Source: Pedobacter psychrotolerans
Lineage (GTDB): Bacteria > Bacteroidota > Bacteroidia > Sphingobacteriales > Sphingobacteriaceae
Assembly (NCBI RefSeq): GCF_004340665.1
Contig: NZ_SLWO01000004.1
Coordinates: 124,001-188,000, forward strand
Reading direction: 5' to 3'
DNA: 64,000 nt
Positions 17,891-27,050 of this stretch are shown here, piece by piece (positions within the stretch are counted from its first letter, which is position 1; each line of letters starts with the position of its first letter). The notes under the pieces were generated by a model, which was given only the letters and a program-made list of their open reading frames with translations, searched no databases and was not told the DNA's origin. The translations under genes were made by a program, and so were the position numbers.

Positions 17891-20026
17891 CTACGCTTGT
17901 GGCGCAGCTGGTTTTTCTGGTCTTGGCAATAAAACTTTACGTGAAAGTTTCATTTTACCTTGCTTATCGATGTCTAATAATTTAACCTCGATTTTATCAC
18001 CTTCTTTCAATACACCGTCCATAGTTTCTAAACGCTCCCATGAAATTTCGGAAATGTGTAGTAAACCATCTTTACCTGGCATCACCTCAACAAATGCTCC
18101 AAATGGCATGATTGATTTTACTTTACCTTGGTAAACTTCGCCAATTTCTGGTTTAGCTACGATGTTACGAATACGGGTAACTGCTGAATCAATAGCTGCT
18201 TTATTATCAGCAAAAATTTCTACGATTCCTTTACCATCAACTTCTTCGATAGAGATTGAAGCGCCAGTTTCACGTTGCATTTCCTGAATGATTTTTCCTC
18301 CAGGGCCGATAATAGCACCGATGAATTCTTTTTCAATTGTTAAAGAAACAATACGTGGAGCATGTGGTTTGTAATCTTCATTTGGTGAGCTGATGGTTTT
18401 CTTCATCTCATTTAAGATATGTAAGCGACCTTCTTTAGCTTGCAATAAAGCTTTAGTTAACACCTCATAAGATAAACCATTGATTTTTAAGTCCATCTGA
18501 CAAGCCACAATACCATTTTCAGTACCTGTTACTTTAAAATCCATATCACCTAAGTGATCTTCATCACCTAAAATATCAGAAAGGATGGCATATTTACCAG
18601 TTTTCTCATCAGTGATTAAACCCATTGCAATACCTGAAACCGGAGATTTGATTTTGATACCAGCATCCATTAATGCTAATGTACCCGCACAAACAGTTGC
18701 CATTGATGAAGAACCGTTAGATTCTAAAATATCAGAAACGATACGGATCGTATATGGATTAGCATCACCTTGTGGTAATACTTTTTTCAATGAACGTTGC
18801 GCTAAAGCACCGTGGCCAATTTCGCGACGACCAGCGCCTCTATTTGGTCTAACTTCACCAGTTGAAAAACCAGGGAAATTATAGTGCAATAAGAATTTTT
18901 GGTAACCGTTAAAGAAAGCACCATCAATCATTTGCTCATCATCTTTGCTACCTAAAGTAACTGATGTTAACGATTGAGTTTCGCCACGAGTAAATACGGC
19001 AGAACCGTGAGCCGCTGGCAAATAACCAACTTCACTCCAGATTGGACGAATTTCAGTTGTTTTACGACCGTCTAAACGGATACCTTCATCTAATAATAAA
19101 TTCCTAATGGCATCATACTGAACATCATGGTAATAATGTTTAGCCATTGCTTTAGTTAAATCTGCTGTATCTTCTGGCATTGCTGCAAAGAAATCATTAA
19201 TAATTGCAGTAAAACCTTCTTTACGAACATCTTTATTTCCACCAGCTTTTGCTACAGCATAAACTTTTTCATAAGTATCTGCATAAACTTTTGCTTTTAA
19301 ATCAGCATCATGATCTTCATGGCTATATTCACGTTTAACCGTTTTGCCAGTAGCTTCAGTTAATTCTTTCTGGATAGCACATTGAATTTTAATTGCATCA
19401 TGTGCAAATTTCAATGCCTCAACCATTTCATCTTCCTGAATTTCGTCGCATTCACCTTCAACCATGCCGATATCATTTGCAGAACCCGCAACCATAAATT
19501 CTAATGTTGCACGCTCTAGATCACTAGCATATGGGTTGATGACTAATTTACCATCAATCTTAGCTACACGTACTTCAGAAATTGGACCGTTAAAAGGAAT
19601 ATCTGAAACTGATAATGCAGCTGAAGCAGCTAAACCAGCTAAACAATCAGGCAGGATATTTTTATCAGCAGAAATTAATGAAATCATCACTTGTGTATCA
19701 GAGTGATAATCAGAAGGGAACATCGGGCGTAAAGCTCTATCTACCAAACGAGAGATTAAAACCTCATAATCAGATAATCTTGCTTCACGACGTAAAAATC
19801 CGCCTGGAATGCGACCAGTAGCCGCATATTTTTCTTGATAATCAACTGATAATGGTAAGAAATCAGTTCCAGGTTTAGCACCTACAGTTGATACTACAGT
19901 TGCTAACAACATCGTATCACCCATTTTCACTACTACCGAACCATCAGCTTGTTTAGCTAATTTACCAGTTTCAATTTCAATTGTTCTGCCATCGCCCAAA
20001 TCGAACGATTTTTTTATTACATTCAT
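17891..20026 (-). CDS. pnp: Polyribonucleotide nucleotidyltransferase (PNPase)
   Basis: 3'-5' phosphorolytic exoribonuclease of RNA turnover. 711 residues with the full bacterial order: first RNase PH domain (about 10-230), linker helices, second RNase PH domain (about 310-545, with the GSRxD-like and GDMDFKV region), KH domain (about 550-615: [24 protein letters not shown]) and S1 domain (about 620-690: [33 protein letters not shown]). It lies downstream of rpsO, the usual order, though a strong hairpin terminator intervenes. The leader shows GGTGTG/CACACC arms (20041-20046, 20061-20066) close to the start, of unproven role. Confidence 0.97.
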   Translation of the reverse strand: MNVIKKSFDLGDGRTIEIETGKLAKQADGSVVVKMGDTMLLATVVSTVGAKPGTDFLPLSVDYQEKYAATGRIPGGFLRREARLSDYEVLISRLVDRALRPMFPSDYHSDTQVMISLISADKNILPDCLAGLAASAALSVSDIPFNGPISEVRVAKIDGKLVINPYASDLERATLEFMVAGSANDIGMVEGECDEIQEDEMVEALKFAHDAIKIQCAIQKELTEATGKTVKREYSHEDHDADLKAKVYADTYEKVYAVAKAGGNKDVRKEGFTAIINDFFAAMPEDTADLTKAMAKHYYHDVQYDAIRNLLLDEGIRLDGRKTTEIRPIWSEVGYLPAAHGSAVFTRGETQSLTSVTLGSKDDEQMIDGAFFNGYQKFLLHYNFPGFSTGEVRPNRGAGRREIGHGALAQRSLKKVLPQGDANPYTIRIVSDILESNGSSSMATVCAGTLALMDAGIKIKSPVSGIAMGLITDEKTGKYAILSDILGDEDHLGDMDFKVTGTENGIVACQMDLKINGLSYEVLTKALLQAKEGRLHILNEMKKTISSPNEDYKPHAPRIVSLTIEKEFIGAIIGPGGKIIQEMQRETGASISIEEVDGKGIVEIFADNKAAIDSAVTRIRNIVAKPEIGEVYQGKVKSIMPFGAFVEVMPGKDGLLHISEISWERLETMDGVLKEGDKIEVKLLDIDKQGKMKLSRKVLLPRPEKPAAPQA

Positions 20027-20157
20027 TTAATTAGAATTGTGGTGTGTTTTCCTCTTTCTACACACCGTTGTTTATATATGTTTCTGTTTTGAAAACGAAG
20101 ATAAGATTAAAAAACCCTATCTATAATAAATCCCGTTAAAATATTTAACAGGAAAGT

Positions 20158-20187
20158 AAAAAAGCCATTCTTTAAAGAATGGCTTTT
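20158..20187 (-). terminator. Intrinsic terminator/attenuator between rpsO and pnp
   Basis: AAAAGCCATTCTTT (20160-20173) and AAAGAATGGCTTTT (20174-20187) are perfect complements; leftward the hairpin is followed by U residues. Some read-through into pnp is likely, as in other bacteria with this gene order. Confidence 0.8.
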
Positions 20188-20203
20188 AATGATAAAATTA
20201 CGC

Positions 20204-20488
20204 TTATTTTTGTTTAATGATATCACGAAGCGATAAAGCTTTAATGATAGCACGATAGCGCTCAATATCTTTTTTGTATAAGTAAGCCAAAATACCGCGG
20301 CGTTTACCTACCAATTTTTGAAGTGACAACTGGGTAGAGAAATCTTTACGATTTTTCTTTAAGTGTTCTGTTAAGTGCGCAATACGGTATGTAAATAACG
20401 CTACCTGACCTTCAGCAGAACCCGTGTTGGTTTCTACTTCGCCGTGTGTTTTAAAAATTTCGGCTTTCTTTTCTGTACTTAAATACAT
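20204..20488 (-). CDS. rpsO: 30S ribosomal protein S15
   Basis: 94-residue protein (family length about 89) of the four-helix S15 fold that binds the central domain of 16S rRNA. Segments NTGSAEGQVALFTYRIAHLTEHLKKNRKDF and LVGKRRGILAYL are highly conserved; the loop His-Leu-Lys-x-N-x-K-D is the rRNA contact. S15 commonly represses its own translation through leader structure. The leader is short (about 35-45 nt from the predicted promoter). Confidence 0.97.
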   Translation of the reverse strand: MYLSTEKKAEIFKTHGEVETNTGSAEGQVALFTYRIAHLTEHLKKNRKDFSTQLSLQKLVGKRRGILAYLYKKDIERYRAIIKALSLRDIIKQK

Positions 20489-20531
20489 TCTTGAATAATA
20501 TTAAAGTGTATAAAATTAATTAATAATGCCG

Positions 20532-20562
20532 CAAAGATAAAGTTTTTTAACTTACCAACAAA
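20532..20562 (-). promoter_or_regulatory. rpsO promoter with matching -33 and -7 elements
   Basis: On the leftward strand, TTTG (20562-20559), a 19-bp spacer and TATCTTTG (20539-20532) reproduce the Bacteroidota promoter consensus TTTG-N19-TAnnTTTG exactly. This is the best promoter match in the window. Confidence 0.75.
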
Positions 20563-20783
20563 GTATGCTGAATTGTTTAATTGCCGATTTATTAAAGTGA
20601 CCTTAATAAAGTCGATTTTAATAATAAAGTGCTGTTTTTTAGGTTACTGAAATCCTGCTCTTTGTACAACCTTTAACTTTATAAACCTTATAGTTATCTA
20701 TTCAATTTGCAGATTTAAACTGATAAGGTTTAATAAATATTTTTCCGATAATCAGTTTAAAAACTTCTTTTTTTTTACTAAAA
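20563..20783. other. AT-rich spacer upstream of rpsO
   Basis: No gene seen. Arms AAACTGAT/ATCAGTTT (about 20717-20724 and 20752-20759) flank a loop of 27 bp downstream of the nucleotidyltransferase gene; without a T tract on the correct side, its role as terminator is doubtful. Confidence 0.3.
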
Positions 20784-21263
20784 TTAATCCTTTTTATTAA
20801 TCCGCTCTAATTCTAAAACATCTAATTGGTCTTTAGGCCTATTGGTTGCACGCTTATTATCAATAAGATGATTATAATGAAGAAACCTGGCTTTTATACC
20901 ATTAATTTCATCAACAGTGGCCATTTGAAAATACTCATCAAATTTTTGTTTGTCTAAACCAGGAATGTCAGTCATTAAATCAGCATACATCCCATCGTCC
21001 ATCATTACCTCGCAATACCCTGCTATAATTGGAATGTTCAAAAGCATATCATATTTGCCATATCCCATTTTATCCAGTGCATAGATTAAATTCTGCCTAT
21101 TTTCTTTTGTATCTTTTAGATAGATATCCAAGTCTCCTGTAGTACGATTATACCCATAACGGTTAACGGCAAAGCCACCTACAATTAAATAATATAAATC
21201 AAACTGTTGAAACGTTTCTAACAACAAAAGCATTTCTGGATTTTCTTTATCAAAAGACGACAT
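20784..21263 (-). CDS. Nucleotidyltransferase-fold protein (AbiEii/DUF6036-like)
   Basis: 159 residues. The strand YYLIVGGFAVNRYGYNRTTGDLDIYL (about 24-49) is the nucleotidyltransferase signature GG(x)AV..Y...R.T.D(L)D, with Asp45 and Asp47 as probable metal ligands; a further acidic residue occurs in ADLMTD (about 94-99). Proteins of this sort include AbiEii-type toxins that transfer nucleotides to tRNA, but also unrelated housekeeping forms. The gene is 9 bp downstream of a 67-residue gene, which may be a partner. No AbiEi-type HTH antitoxin is adjacent, so the toxin reading is tentative. Confidence 0.7.
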   Translation of the reverse strand: MSSFDKENPEMLLLLETFQQFDLYYLIVGGFAVNRYGYNRTTGDLDIYLKDTKENRQNLIYALDKMGYGKYDMLLNIPIIAGYCEVMMDDGMYADLMTDIPGLDKQKFDEYFQMATVDEINGIKARFLHYNHLIDNKRATNRPKDQLDVLELERINKKD

Positions 21264-21272
21264 AAATGGAAA

Positions 21273-21476
21273 TTATATAGCTGGCTTACGAATGACCAGA
21301 CCTTTACCTTGAGGAGATTTTAAAGGCTTACCCCCATTCATAGCAACTGAAATGTGATTAAGATGTAATACGCTAAAAAAACGTTGCTCTGGACTACGAC
21401 TCAAATAAACACTTTCACGCTCTTCAGCAATTAACTCACGTGGAATTGAAGTATCATATAATTTAAGCTTTCCCAT
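21273..21476 (-). CDS. Small protein of unknown function, partner of the nucleotidyltransferase gene
   Basis: 67 residues, basic C-terminal half (GGKPLKSPQGKGLVIRKPAI), no signal peptide and no recognised DNA-binding motif; residues 35-48 (VLHLNHISVAMNGG) may form a short hydrophobic strand or helix. It precedes the nucleotidyltransferase gene by 9 bp and the pair reads leftward from a spacer shared with the thioesterase gene. An antitoxin or substrate-adaptor role is possible purely from position; I do not recognise the family. Confidence 0.6.
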   Translation of the reverse strand: MGKLKLYDTSIPRELIAEERESVYLSRSPEQRFFSVLHLNHISVAMNGGKPLKSPQGKGLVIRKPAI

Positions 21477-21545
21477 TTATAATCAAAAATACAAAAATTG
21501 TGATATAAAGACGTCATGATGTCAATATATCTTCGTCGTATTTAA

Positions 21546-21553
21546 TACTTTTG
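21546..21553 (+). promoter_or_regulatory. Putative -7 box (TACTTTTG) for the thioesterase gene
   Basis: TACTTTTG matches TAnnTTTG exactly and ends 16 nt before the TTG start at 21570, giving a leader of about 10 nt. No TTG at -33 with normal spacing was found. Confidence 0.5.
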
Positions 21554-21569
21554 TGCAAAATATCAACCA

Positions 21570-21989
21570 TTGGAAAAGAATCAATATAGCATTTTCGAAA
21601 GCGAACTTCGCGTGCGGCCTGACGACATAGACATGTTTAATCATGTACATAATAGTAAATACCTGGATTATGTATTAGCTGCCCGTTACGAACAAATGGA
21701 AAAATTCTATGGTATGCCTTGGGAGCATTTTACTAAGCAAGGCCTGGGTTGGGTGGTGAGCCATGTAGATATTAACTTTAAACGCCCACTTTTAATGAAC
21801 GATTTAATGTTGATTAGAACCGGAATATTAACCATGAATGATAAAGGTTGTGCAGTTCAGTTCGAAATTATTAATAAAAAAACAGGCAAAGTTGCATCAG
21901 ATGGTATTTTTGATTACGTATTAATAGACTTAAATACTAGCCGTGGAACAAAAGTGACCGAAGAAATGATTCAAGCTTATAGTATTTAA
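21570..21989 (+). CDS. Acyl-CoA thioesterase, 4-hydroxybenzoyl-CoA thioesterase fold
   Basis: 139-residue hot-dog protein. The segment VRPDDIDMFNHVHNSKYLDYVLAARYEQM (about 15-43) carries the conserved D..NHV(H)N..Y..Y pattern with Asp19/Asp21 near the active site, and WVVSHVDINFKRPL (about 60-73) is the central helix-strand. Such enzymes hydrolyse acyl-CoA esters; the substrate cannot be deduced. The reading begins at TTG 21570: upstream codons meet a stop at 21543-21545 and no ATG precedes the conserved domain. Followed by a tandem repeat block. Confidence 0.85.
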   Translation: MEKNQYSIFESELRVRPDDIDMFNHVHNSKYLDYVLAARYEQMEKFYGMPWEHFTKQGLGWVVSHVDINFKRPLLMNDLMLIRTGILTMNDKGCAVQFEIINKKTGKVASDGIFDYVLIDLNTSRGTKVTEEMIQAYSI

Positions 21990-22020
21990 GTTTAAGGTCT
22001 TAGTATATGAATTTCAATAA

Positions 22021-22376
22021 GTCGTCATTTCGAGCGCAGCCGAGAAATCTTTGAAGCTAAAACTCGCAATTTTAAAAGATTTCTCCGTTTCGCTGTGTTT
22101 CAGTCGAAAAGACGATCGTAGTTTAAACAAAATATCATGGAGATAAGATCGATTACTTAATTTGTAGTAAACAGATTAGTCGTCATTTCGAGCGCAGCCG
22201 AGAAATCTTTGAACCTAAAACTCGCAATTTTAAAAGATTTCTCCGTTTCGCTGCGTTCCAGTCGAAAAGACGATCGTGAGTTTAAACATAATATCAAGGA
22301 AATACGATCAATTACTTAATTTGTAGTAAATAGACTTAGTCGTCATTTCGGGCACAACTGAGAAATCTTTGAATCA
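22021..22376. repeat. Tandem repeat, unit 158-160 bp, two full copies and a third start; CGTCAT family
   Basis: Units begin at 22021, 22179 and 22339, each with GTCGTCATTTCG. The first two are nearly identical along their whole length, including a non-palindromic linker ending TTACTTAATTTGTAGTAAA; the third breaks off after about 38 bp. Within each unit, inverted arms such as GAGAAATCTTT/AAAGATTTCTC (22042-22052 and 22075-22085) make an imperfect palindrome. The block fills the gap between the thioesterase and the MATE gene. Confidence 0.85.
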
Positions 22377-22582
22377 ACTTTTCAATATTTAAAAAGAGAT
22401 ATTCGACTATGCCCCAATCGTCAAGACCACGATCATTTTAATCAAAGAATCAAAAATCAGTATTATTTTCAAAATCATTGCCTATATTTGTTCTATCAAA
22501 AAGATCAGAGCCATGATAGTATCTGCAATCCGTTTAAGGTTCTAAGCAACCGAGGACTCCCTCCCATTTTAATTTAAGATAT
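22377..22582. other. Spacer and probable leader upstream of the MATE gene
   Basis: No gene. It contains a possible -7 box at 22483-22490. Between that box and the ATG lies about 145 nt with some GC-richer sequence (GGTT/AACC arms at 22538-22551, then CCGAGGACTCCCTCCC). I could not match it to a known riboswitch; the length and local composition make it a candidate regulated leader only. Confidence 0.3.
22483..22490 (+). promoter_or_regulatory. Possible -7 box (TATATTTG) for the MATE gene
   Basis: Exact TAnnTTTG match in the spacer; no well-spaced -33 element was found. It would give a leader of about 140 nt. Confidence 0.35.
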
Positions 22583-22602
22583 ATATGCAGTTAACTGCAT
22601 AT
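22583..22602. promoter_or_regulatory. Perfect 20-bp palindrome ATATGCAGTTAACTGCATAT
   Basis: Both halves are exact complements with no spacer, 34 bp before the likely ATG at 22636. It overlaps an upstream ATG (22585) that would otherwise extend the transporter by 17 residues. A dimeric repressor site is the simplest reading. Confidence 0.5.
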
Positions 22603-22635
22603 CATTGGTATAATCATACATTTTACAATATTTAT

Positions 22636-24060
22636 ATGTCACAGTCAGTAAAGACACAGGGCAAACTATCTTCATTTTTTGATGTCCTAGTACAATCTTT
22701 AAAAGGAAATGAAGTAGATTTAACTTCAATTAGTATTAAACGAGCTATTATTTTATTAGCCATCCCCATGATGCTCGAAATGGCCATGGAATCCGTTTTT
22801 GCCTTAGTTGATTTATATTTTGTGGGTCACTTAGAAAATAGCAGCCATGCTATACAAACGGTAGGTTTAACAGAATCAGTTCTCACGATAATTTATTCAT
22901 TAGCAATAGGTTTAAGTATGGCAGCCACTGCTGTTGTATCAAGAAGAATAGGTGAGAAAAATCCAGAAGCTGCATCTAAAGCCGGAATGCAAACCATTGT
23001 TATTGCAGTGGCCTTAAATATTCTGATCAGCATTGCAGGCCTAATTTATGCCAGAGACATCCTTTTACTCATGGGCGCATCAACGGAAACTGCTGATCAT
23101 GGAACCGCTTTCGTTCGCATTATGATGGGTGGAAGCATTATCATTGTGCTGCTCTTTTTAATTAATGGTATTTTCAGGGGCGCAGGGAATGCAGCAATCG
23201 CCATGCGAAGTTTGTGGATTGCCAATATTGCAAACATTATCCTATGCCCTATTTTTATTAATGGCTTTGGTCCCGTACCTGCATTTGGATTAACGGGTGC
23301 GGCAATTGCCACAACAATTGGCCGTGGTTTAGGGGTAACGTATCAGATTTACAATTTATTTAACGGAAAAAATGCCTTAAAAATCCGTATAAGCTATTTT
23401 ATTCCAGCGTTTGATCAAATCAAAGCAATTATAAAAATTGCTGCACCTGCCATCTTCCAGTTTGTAATTGCGAGTTGCAGCTGGGTATTTTTAGCAGAAT
23501 TGGTAGCGACCACTGGCGGAGATGAAGGTTCTGCAGGTTACCAAACCGCATTGAGGTTAATGATGTTCTTTTTATTGCCGGCATGGGGCTTGAGCAATGC
23601 TGCTGCAACATTAGTTGGCCAGAACCTGGGTGCCGGACATATCGACCGGGCTGAAAAATCTGTTTTTCAAACGATGAAATACATTCTCGTTTTTATGGCA
23701 ATTGTGAGCGTGATTTTTTTAACCTGCGGACATTTATTTGCTGCTTTTTTTACATCTGATGAAAAGGTAATTGAAATTGCCAGCAGGGCATTAAAGATTT
23801 TAAGCATTGGCTTTGTTATATATGGAATGGGAATGGTGTTGACAAGTGCTTTCAATGGTGCAGGCGATACCTGGACCCCCACAAAGATTAACATTTTTGC
23901 ATTTTGGTTATTTCAGATTCCATTAGCCTATTTCCTGGCTAAATATTTAGAGATGGGTCCAACGGGTGTTTTCATCGCCATTCCAACAGCTGAAATTGGA
24001 ATTGCCATTGCTGCCTTTATTTTATTTAAAAAAGGGAAATGGAAGAAAACGATGGTTTAG
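22636..24060 (+). CDS. MATE-family multidrug/organic-cation efflux transporter
   Basis: 474 residues from the ATG at 22636 (MSQSVKTQGK); an alternative ATG at 22585 lies inside a palindrome and gives an atypical start. Twelve hydrophobic segments are recognisable, with two MatE repeats: the first opening at IKRAIILLAIPMMLEMAMESVFALVDLYFVGHL, the second near DQIKAIIKIAAPAIFQFVIASCSWVFLAELVATTGG. MATE proteins export cationic drugs or metabolites by Na+ or H+ antiport. It is preceded by an unusually long leader and followed by lepA on the same strand, which has its own promoter. Confidence 0.9.
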   Translation: MSQSVKTQGKLSSFFDVLVQSLKGNEVDLTSISIKRAIILLAIPMMLEMAMESVFALVDLYFVGHLENSSHAIQTVGLTESVLTIIYSLAIGLSMAATAVVSRRIGEKNPEAASKAGMQTIVIAVALNILISIAGLIYARDILLLMGASTETADHGTAFVRIMMGGSIIIVLLFLINGIFRGAGNAAIAMRSLWIANIANIILCPIFINGFGPVPAFGLTGAAIATTIGRGLGVTYQIYNLFNGKNALKIRISYFIPAFDQIKAIIKIAAPAIFQFVIASCSWVFLAELVATTGGDEGSAGYQTALRLMMFFLLPAWGLSNAAATLVGQNLGAGHIDRAEKSVFQTMKYILVFMAIVSVIFLTCGHLFAAFFTSDEKVIEIASRALKILSIGFVIYGMGMVLTSAFNGAGDTWTPTKINIFAFWLFQIPLAYFLAKYLEMGPTGVFIAIPTAEIGIAIAAFILFKKGKWKKTMV

Positions 24061-24143
24061 TTTATATGATTCTATTAAAAACCGAGTGAAATTGAACTGT
24101 CTTGACATAAGATTTTCAATCTCCTATTTTACATTAAAAACTA

Positions 24144-24151
24144 TATCTTTG
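24144..24151 (+). promoter_or_regulatory. lepA -7 box (TATCTTTG) 7 nt from the ATG
   Basis: Exact TAnnTTTG match ending at 24151, with the lepA ATG at 24159. Transcription should begin at or within a base or two of the ATG, giving a leaderless or almost leaderless mRNA. Confidence 0.55.
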
Positions 24152-24158
24152 CGCAAAG

Positions 24159-25946
24159 ATGAAGCATATACGTAATTTTTGCATTATTGCACATATTGAC
24201 CACGGAAAGAGTACACTAGCCGATAGGTTACTAGAATATACTGAGACGATTTCGAAGCGTGAAGCGCAGGCGCAATTGCTCGATAATATGGATTTGGAGC
24301 GTGAGCGAGGCATTACCATTAAAAGTCATGCCATACAAATGAACTATAAGGTTGGAGACATTGAATACAATTTTAACCTCATTGATACACCGGGGCACGT
24401 AGATTTTTCATACGAAGTTTCGCGTTCTATCGCCGCTTGTGAAGGCGCATTGCTTATTGTTGATGCATCACAAGGAATTCAGGCCCAAACCATTTCAAAT
24501 TTATACTTAGCATTAGAACACGATTTAGAAATCATTCCGATTTTAAATAAAATGGATTTGCCTGGGGCGATGCCTGAGGAAGTTAAAGACCAGATTATTG
24601 ATTTAATCGGTTGTAAACGTGAGGATATTATTCCAGCGTCTGGTAAAACTGGTTTAGGTATTCCTGATATTATTCAGGCGATTGTAGACCGTGTTCCAGC
24701 TCCTGTTGGAGACCCTGAAGCACCTTTACAAGCATTAATTTTTGATTCCGTATTTAATTCATTCAGAGGAATTATCGCTTATTATAAAGTGGTAAATGGA
24801 GAAATTAAAAAGGGTGACAAAGTAAAATTCATCAATACTGGAAAACAATATTTAGCTGATGAAGTTGGAATCTTAAAACTGGATATGTCTCCTAGAAATG
24901 TAGTTAAAACCGGAGATGTGGGATACATTATTTCTGGTATTAAGGAAGCACGCGAAGTAAAAGTTGGTGATACCATCACTACTGTGGATAGACCATCTCC
25001 TGATTCAATCCAAGGTTTTGAAGAAGTAAAACCCATGGTTTTTGCTGGTATTTATCCTGTTGATACAGATGAATATGAGGAATTACGTGAGGCAATGCAC
25101 AAGTTACAATTGAATGATGCATCTATCGTTTTCGAACCTGAAAGTTCAGCAGCTTTAGGCTTTGGCTTCCGTTGCGGTTTCTTGGGCATGTTGCACATGG
25201 AAATTGTACAGGAACGATTAGAGCGTGAATTCGACATGACGGTAATTACGACCGTTCCCAACGTTTCTTACATTGCACACACGACAAAAGGTGATGAATT
25301 TATCGTAAATAACCCTTCAGATTTACCAGATCCAAGTAAATTGGATTCTGTTGAAGAGCCTTTTATTAAAGCTAATATCATTACCAAGGCAGAATTTGTT
25401 GGACCGGTAATGTCGCTTTGTATCCAGAAAAGAGGAACAATTATTAATCAATCATATTTAACATCTGATAGAGTTGAGCTGGTTTTTGAAATGCCAATGG
25501 CCGAAATCGTATTCGACTTTTATGATAAGTTGAAAACAATCTCTAAAGGTTATGCATCCTTCGATTATCATCAAATAGGATACCGTAAATCAGATTTGGT
25601 GCGTTTAGATTTATTACTAAATGAAGAACCTGTTGATGCTTTATCTTCATTAATTCACCGCACTAATGCTTACGATTTTGGTAAGAAGATTTGCGAAAAA
25701 TTAAGAGAGTTAATTCCCCGTCAACAATTTGAAATTAAAATACAAGCTTCGATCGGTGCAAAAGTAATTGCCCGCGAAACGCTGAGTGCCTTACGTAAAG
25801 ATGTAACTGCTAAATGTTATGGTGGTGATATTTCTCGTAAGCGTAAATTATTAGAGAAACAGAAAAAAGGTAAAAAACGCATGCGCCAGGTTGGAAACGT
25901 AGAAATTCCACAATCAGCGTTTATGGCAGTTTTGAAATTGGATTAA
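24159..25946 (+). CDS. lepA: Elongation factor 4 (LepA), back-translocating GTPase
   Basis: 595 residues, the standard length. GTPase motifs: [10 protein letters not shown] (about 11-20, G1), RGITI (G2), DTPGHVDF (G3) and NKMDLPGA (G4). These are followed by domain II, an EF-G-like domain III, domain V and the LepA-specific C-terminal domain, which ends in a strongly basic segment ([19 protein letters not shown]) that inserts toward the peptidyl-transferase centre. EF4 acts on ribosomes stalled under ionic stress. A 12-bp leader or none is predicted. Confidence 0.97.
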   Translation: MKHIRNFCIIAHIDHGKSTLADRLLEYTETISKREAQAQLLDNMDLERERGITIKSHAIQMNYKVGDIEYNFNLIDTPGHVDFSYEVSRSIAACEGALLIVDASQGIQAQTISNLYLALEHDLEIIPILNKMDLPGAMPEEVKDQIIDLIGCKREDIIPASGKTGLGIPDIIQAIVDRVPAPVGDPEAPLQALIFDSVFNSFRGIIAYYKVVNGEIKKGDKVKFINTGKQYLADEVGILKLDMSPRNVVKTGDVGYIISGIKEAREVKVGDTITTVDRPSPDSIQGFEEVKPMVFAGIYPVDTDEYEELREAMHKLQLNDASIVFEPESSAALGFGFRCGFLGMLHMEIVQERLEREFDMTVITTVPNVSYIAHTTKGDEFIVNNPSDLPDPSKLDSVEEPFIKANIITKAEFVGPVMSLCIQKRGTIINQSYLTSDRVELVFEMPMAEIVFDFYDKLKTISKGYASFDYHQIGYRKSDLVRLDLLLNEEPVDALSSLIHRTNAYDFGKKICEKLRELIPRQQFEIKIQASIGAKVIARETLSALRKDVTAKCYGGDISRKRKLLEKQKKGKKRMRQVGNVEIPQSAFMAVLKLD

Positions 25947-25950
25947 ATTA

Positions 25951-26025
25951 GATATGAGATGATGGATATGAGACATAAGACAGTTTGTTCGATCTCAAAT
26001 CTCAAATCTCATTTCTCACATCTTT
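25951..26025. repeat. ATGAGAT/ATCTCAAATCTCA imperfect palindromic spacer repeat
   Basis: Left part ATGAGATGATGGATATGAGA, right part ATCTCAAATCTCAAATCTCA: runs of GAGAT words facing runs of ATCTC words. A nearly identical right part occurs upstream of kdsA at 33290-33377 in the opposite orientation. Confidence 0.6.
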
Positions 26026-26029
26026 GAAA

Positions 26030-26911
26030 ATGAAATTATTAGACGGTAAATACGTATCTGAAAAAGTAAAAATTCAGATTGCAGAGGAAGCTGCAGAATT
26101 TTTAAATAAAAGTGGTCGTAAGCCACATTTAGTAGCCATTTTAGTTGGTAATGATGGTGGCAGTGAAACTTACGTGGCCAGTAAAATGAAAAACTGCGAG
26201 AAGGTAGGTTTCAAATCCTCACTTTATCGTTATGATAATTCAGTTACGGAAGCAGAATTATTAGCTAAAATTCAAGAAATCAATCAGGATGCCGATGTTG
26301 ATGGCTTAATTGTTCAATTACCTCTTCCAAAGCACATTGATCCGGAAAAGGTTACGGAAACGATCGATCACCGCAAAGATGTAGATGGATTTCATCCGGT
26401 AAATTTGGGTAGAATGATGCGTAATCTACCATGTTTTATTCCAGCTACACCGTATGGAATTATGTTAATGCTACAGGAATATAATATTGATACGACTGGC
26501 ATGCACTGTGTTGTTGTGGGTAGAAGTAATATTGTGGGTAGTCCGATGAGCATCTTAATGGCTCGAAATGCCAATCCTGGTAATTGTACCGTAACACTTA
26601 CACATTCACGTACTAAAGACTTAAAAGAGCAAGTTTTACAAGCGGACATCATTATCGCAGCAATTGGCAAAAAGAATTTTATCACAGCTGATATGGTTAA
26701 GCCTGGTGCAATTATTATTGATGTGGGTATTAATAGAGAAACCTCTACTGAGACAAAATCTGGCTTCAAACTTTATGGCGATGTCGACTTTGAAAATGTA
26801 GCACCAAAAGCATCTTACATTACGCCTGTTCCAGGTGGTGTTGGGTTAATGACTATTGTTGGTTTGTTAAAAAACACGTTAGCATCTGCCAGGAAAGAAA
26901 TTTATTCATAA
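26030..26911 (+). CDS. folD: Bifunctional methylenetetrahydrofolate dehydrogenase/methenyltetrahydrofolate cyclohydrolase
   Basis: 293 residues from ATG 26030; a longer TTG reading from 25985 runs through the spacer repeat and is rejected. Key residues: the [13 protein letters not shown] segment (with the catalytic Lys), [13 protein letters not shown], and the Rossmann part [13 protein letters not shown] and [21 protein letters not shown] near the end is invariant. Supplies one-carbon units on folate (10-formyl-THF) for purine synthesis. A TTTG sits just 4 bp before the ATG, so the start of transcription may be very close. Confidence 0.97.
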   Translation: MKLLDGKYVSEKVKIQIAEEAAEFLNKSGRKPHLVAILVGNDGGSETYVASKMKNCEKVGFKSSLYRYDNSVTEAELLAKIQEINQDADVDGLIVQLPLPKHIDPEKVTETIDHRKDVDGFHPVNLGRMMRNLPCFIPATPYGIMLMLQEYNIDTTGMHCVVVGRSNIVGSPMSILMARNANPGNCTVTLTHSRTKDLKEQVLQADIIIAAIGKKNFITADMVKPGAIIIDVGINRETSTETKSGFKLYGDVDFENVAPKASYITPVPGGVGLMTIVGLLKNTLASARKEIYS

Positions 26912-26960
26912 GCAAAAAGCTTATAAGTGAACCTAAAAATTCACTGTTAAAAACATTAAA

Positions 26961-26990
26961 GCAGCTTAATAAATTAAGTTGCTTTTTTTT
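26961..26990 (+). terminator. folD terminator
   Basis: Stem GCAGCTTAAT/ATTAAGTTGC (26961-26970 and 26973-26982, one G-U pair) followed by eight T. Confidence 0.8.
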
Positions 26991-27050
26991 ACGTGTTATT
27001 TTTTTTAACTTTACGTAAAATGATTAAATTTTAAAATAAATTTTACGTTA
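26987..27050. promoter_or_regulatory. Three TTTTACGT-type boxes upstream of the toxin-antitoxin pair
   Basis: TTTTACGTG (26987-26995), the perfect palindrome TTTACGTAAA (27010-27019) and TTTTACGTTA (27041-27050, ending at the antitoxin ATG) form a row of ACGT-centred sites; ACGTAAAA (27013-27020) and TTTTACGT (27041-27048) are inverted. Ribbon-helix-helix antitoxins typically bind such repeats to repress their own operon. Confidence 0.45.

Noticed and set aside
20489..20783. tRNA or small RNA gene in the spacer before rpsO
   Set aside because: No cloverleaf or strong hairpin with a T tract was found; only short arms.
22021..22376. CRISPR-like impression from regularly spaced repeats
   Set aside because: Only two and a fraction units of about 160 bp, the whole unit is repeated including the linker, so there are no unique spacers; no cas genes nearby.
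22483..22582. Possible riboswitch in the MATE leader
   Set aside because: No match to guanidine, preQ1, ZTP or other known consensus I could recall; left only as an unexplained leader.
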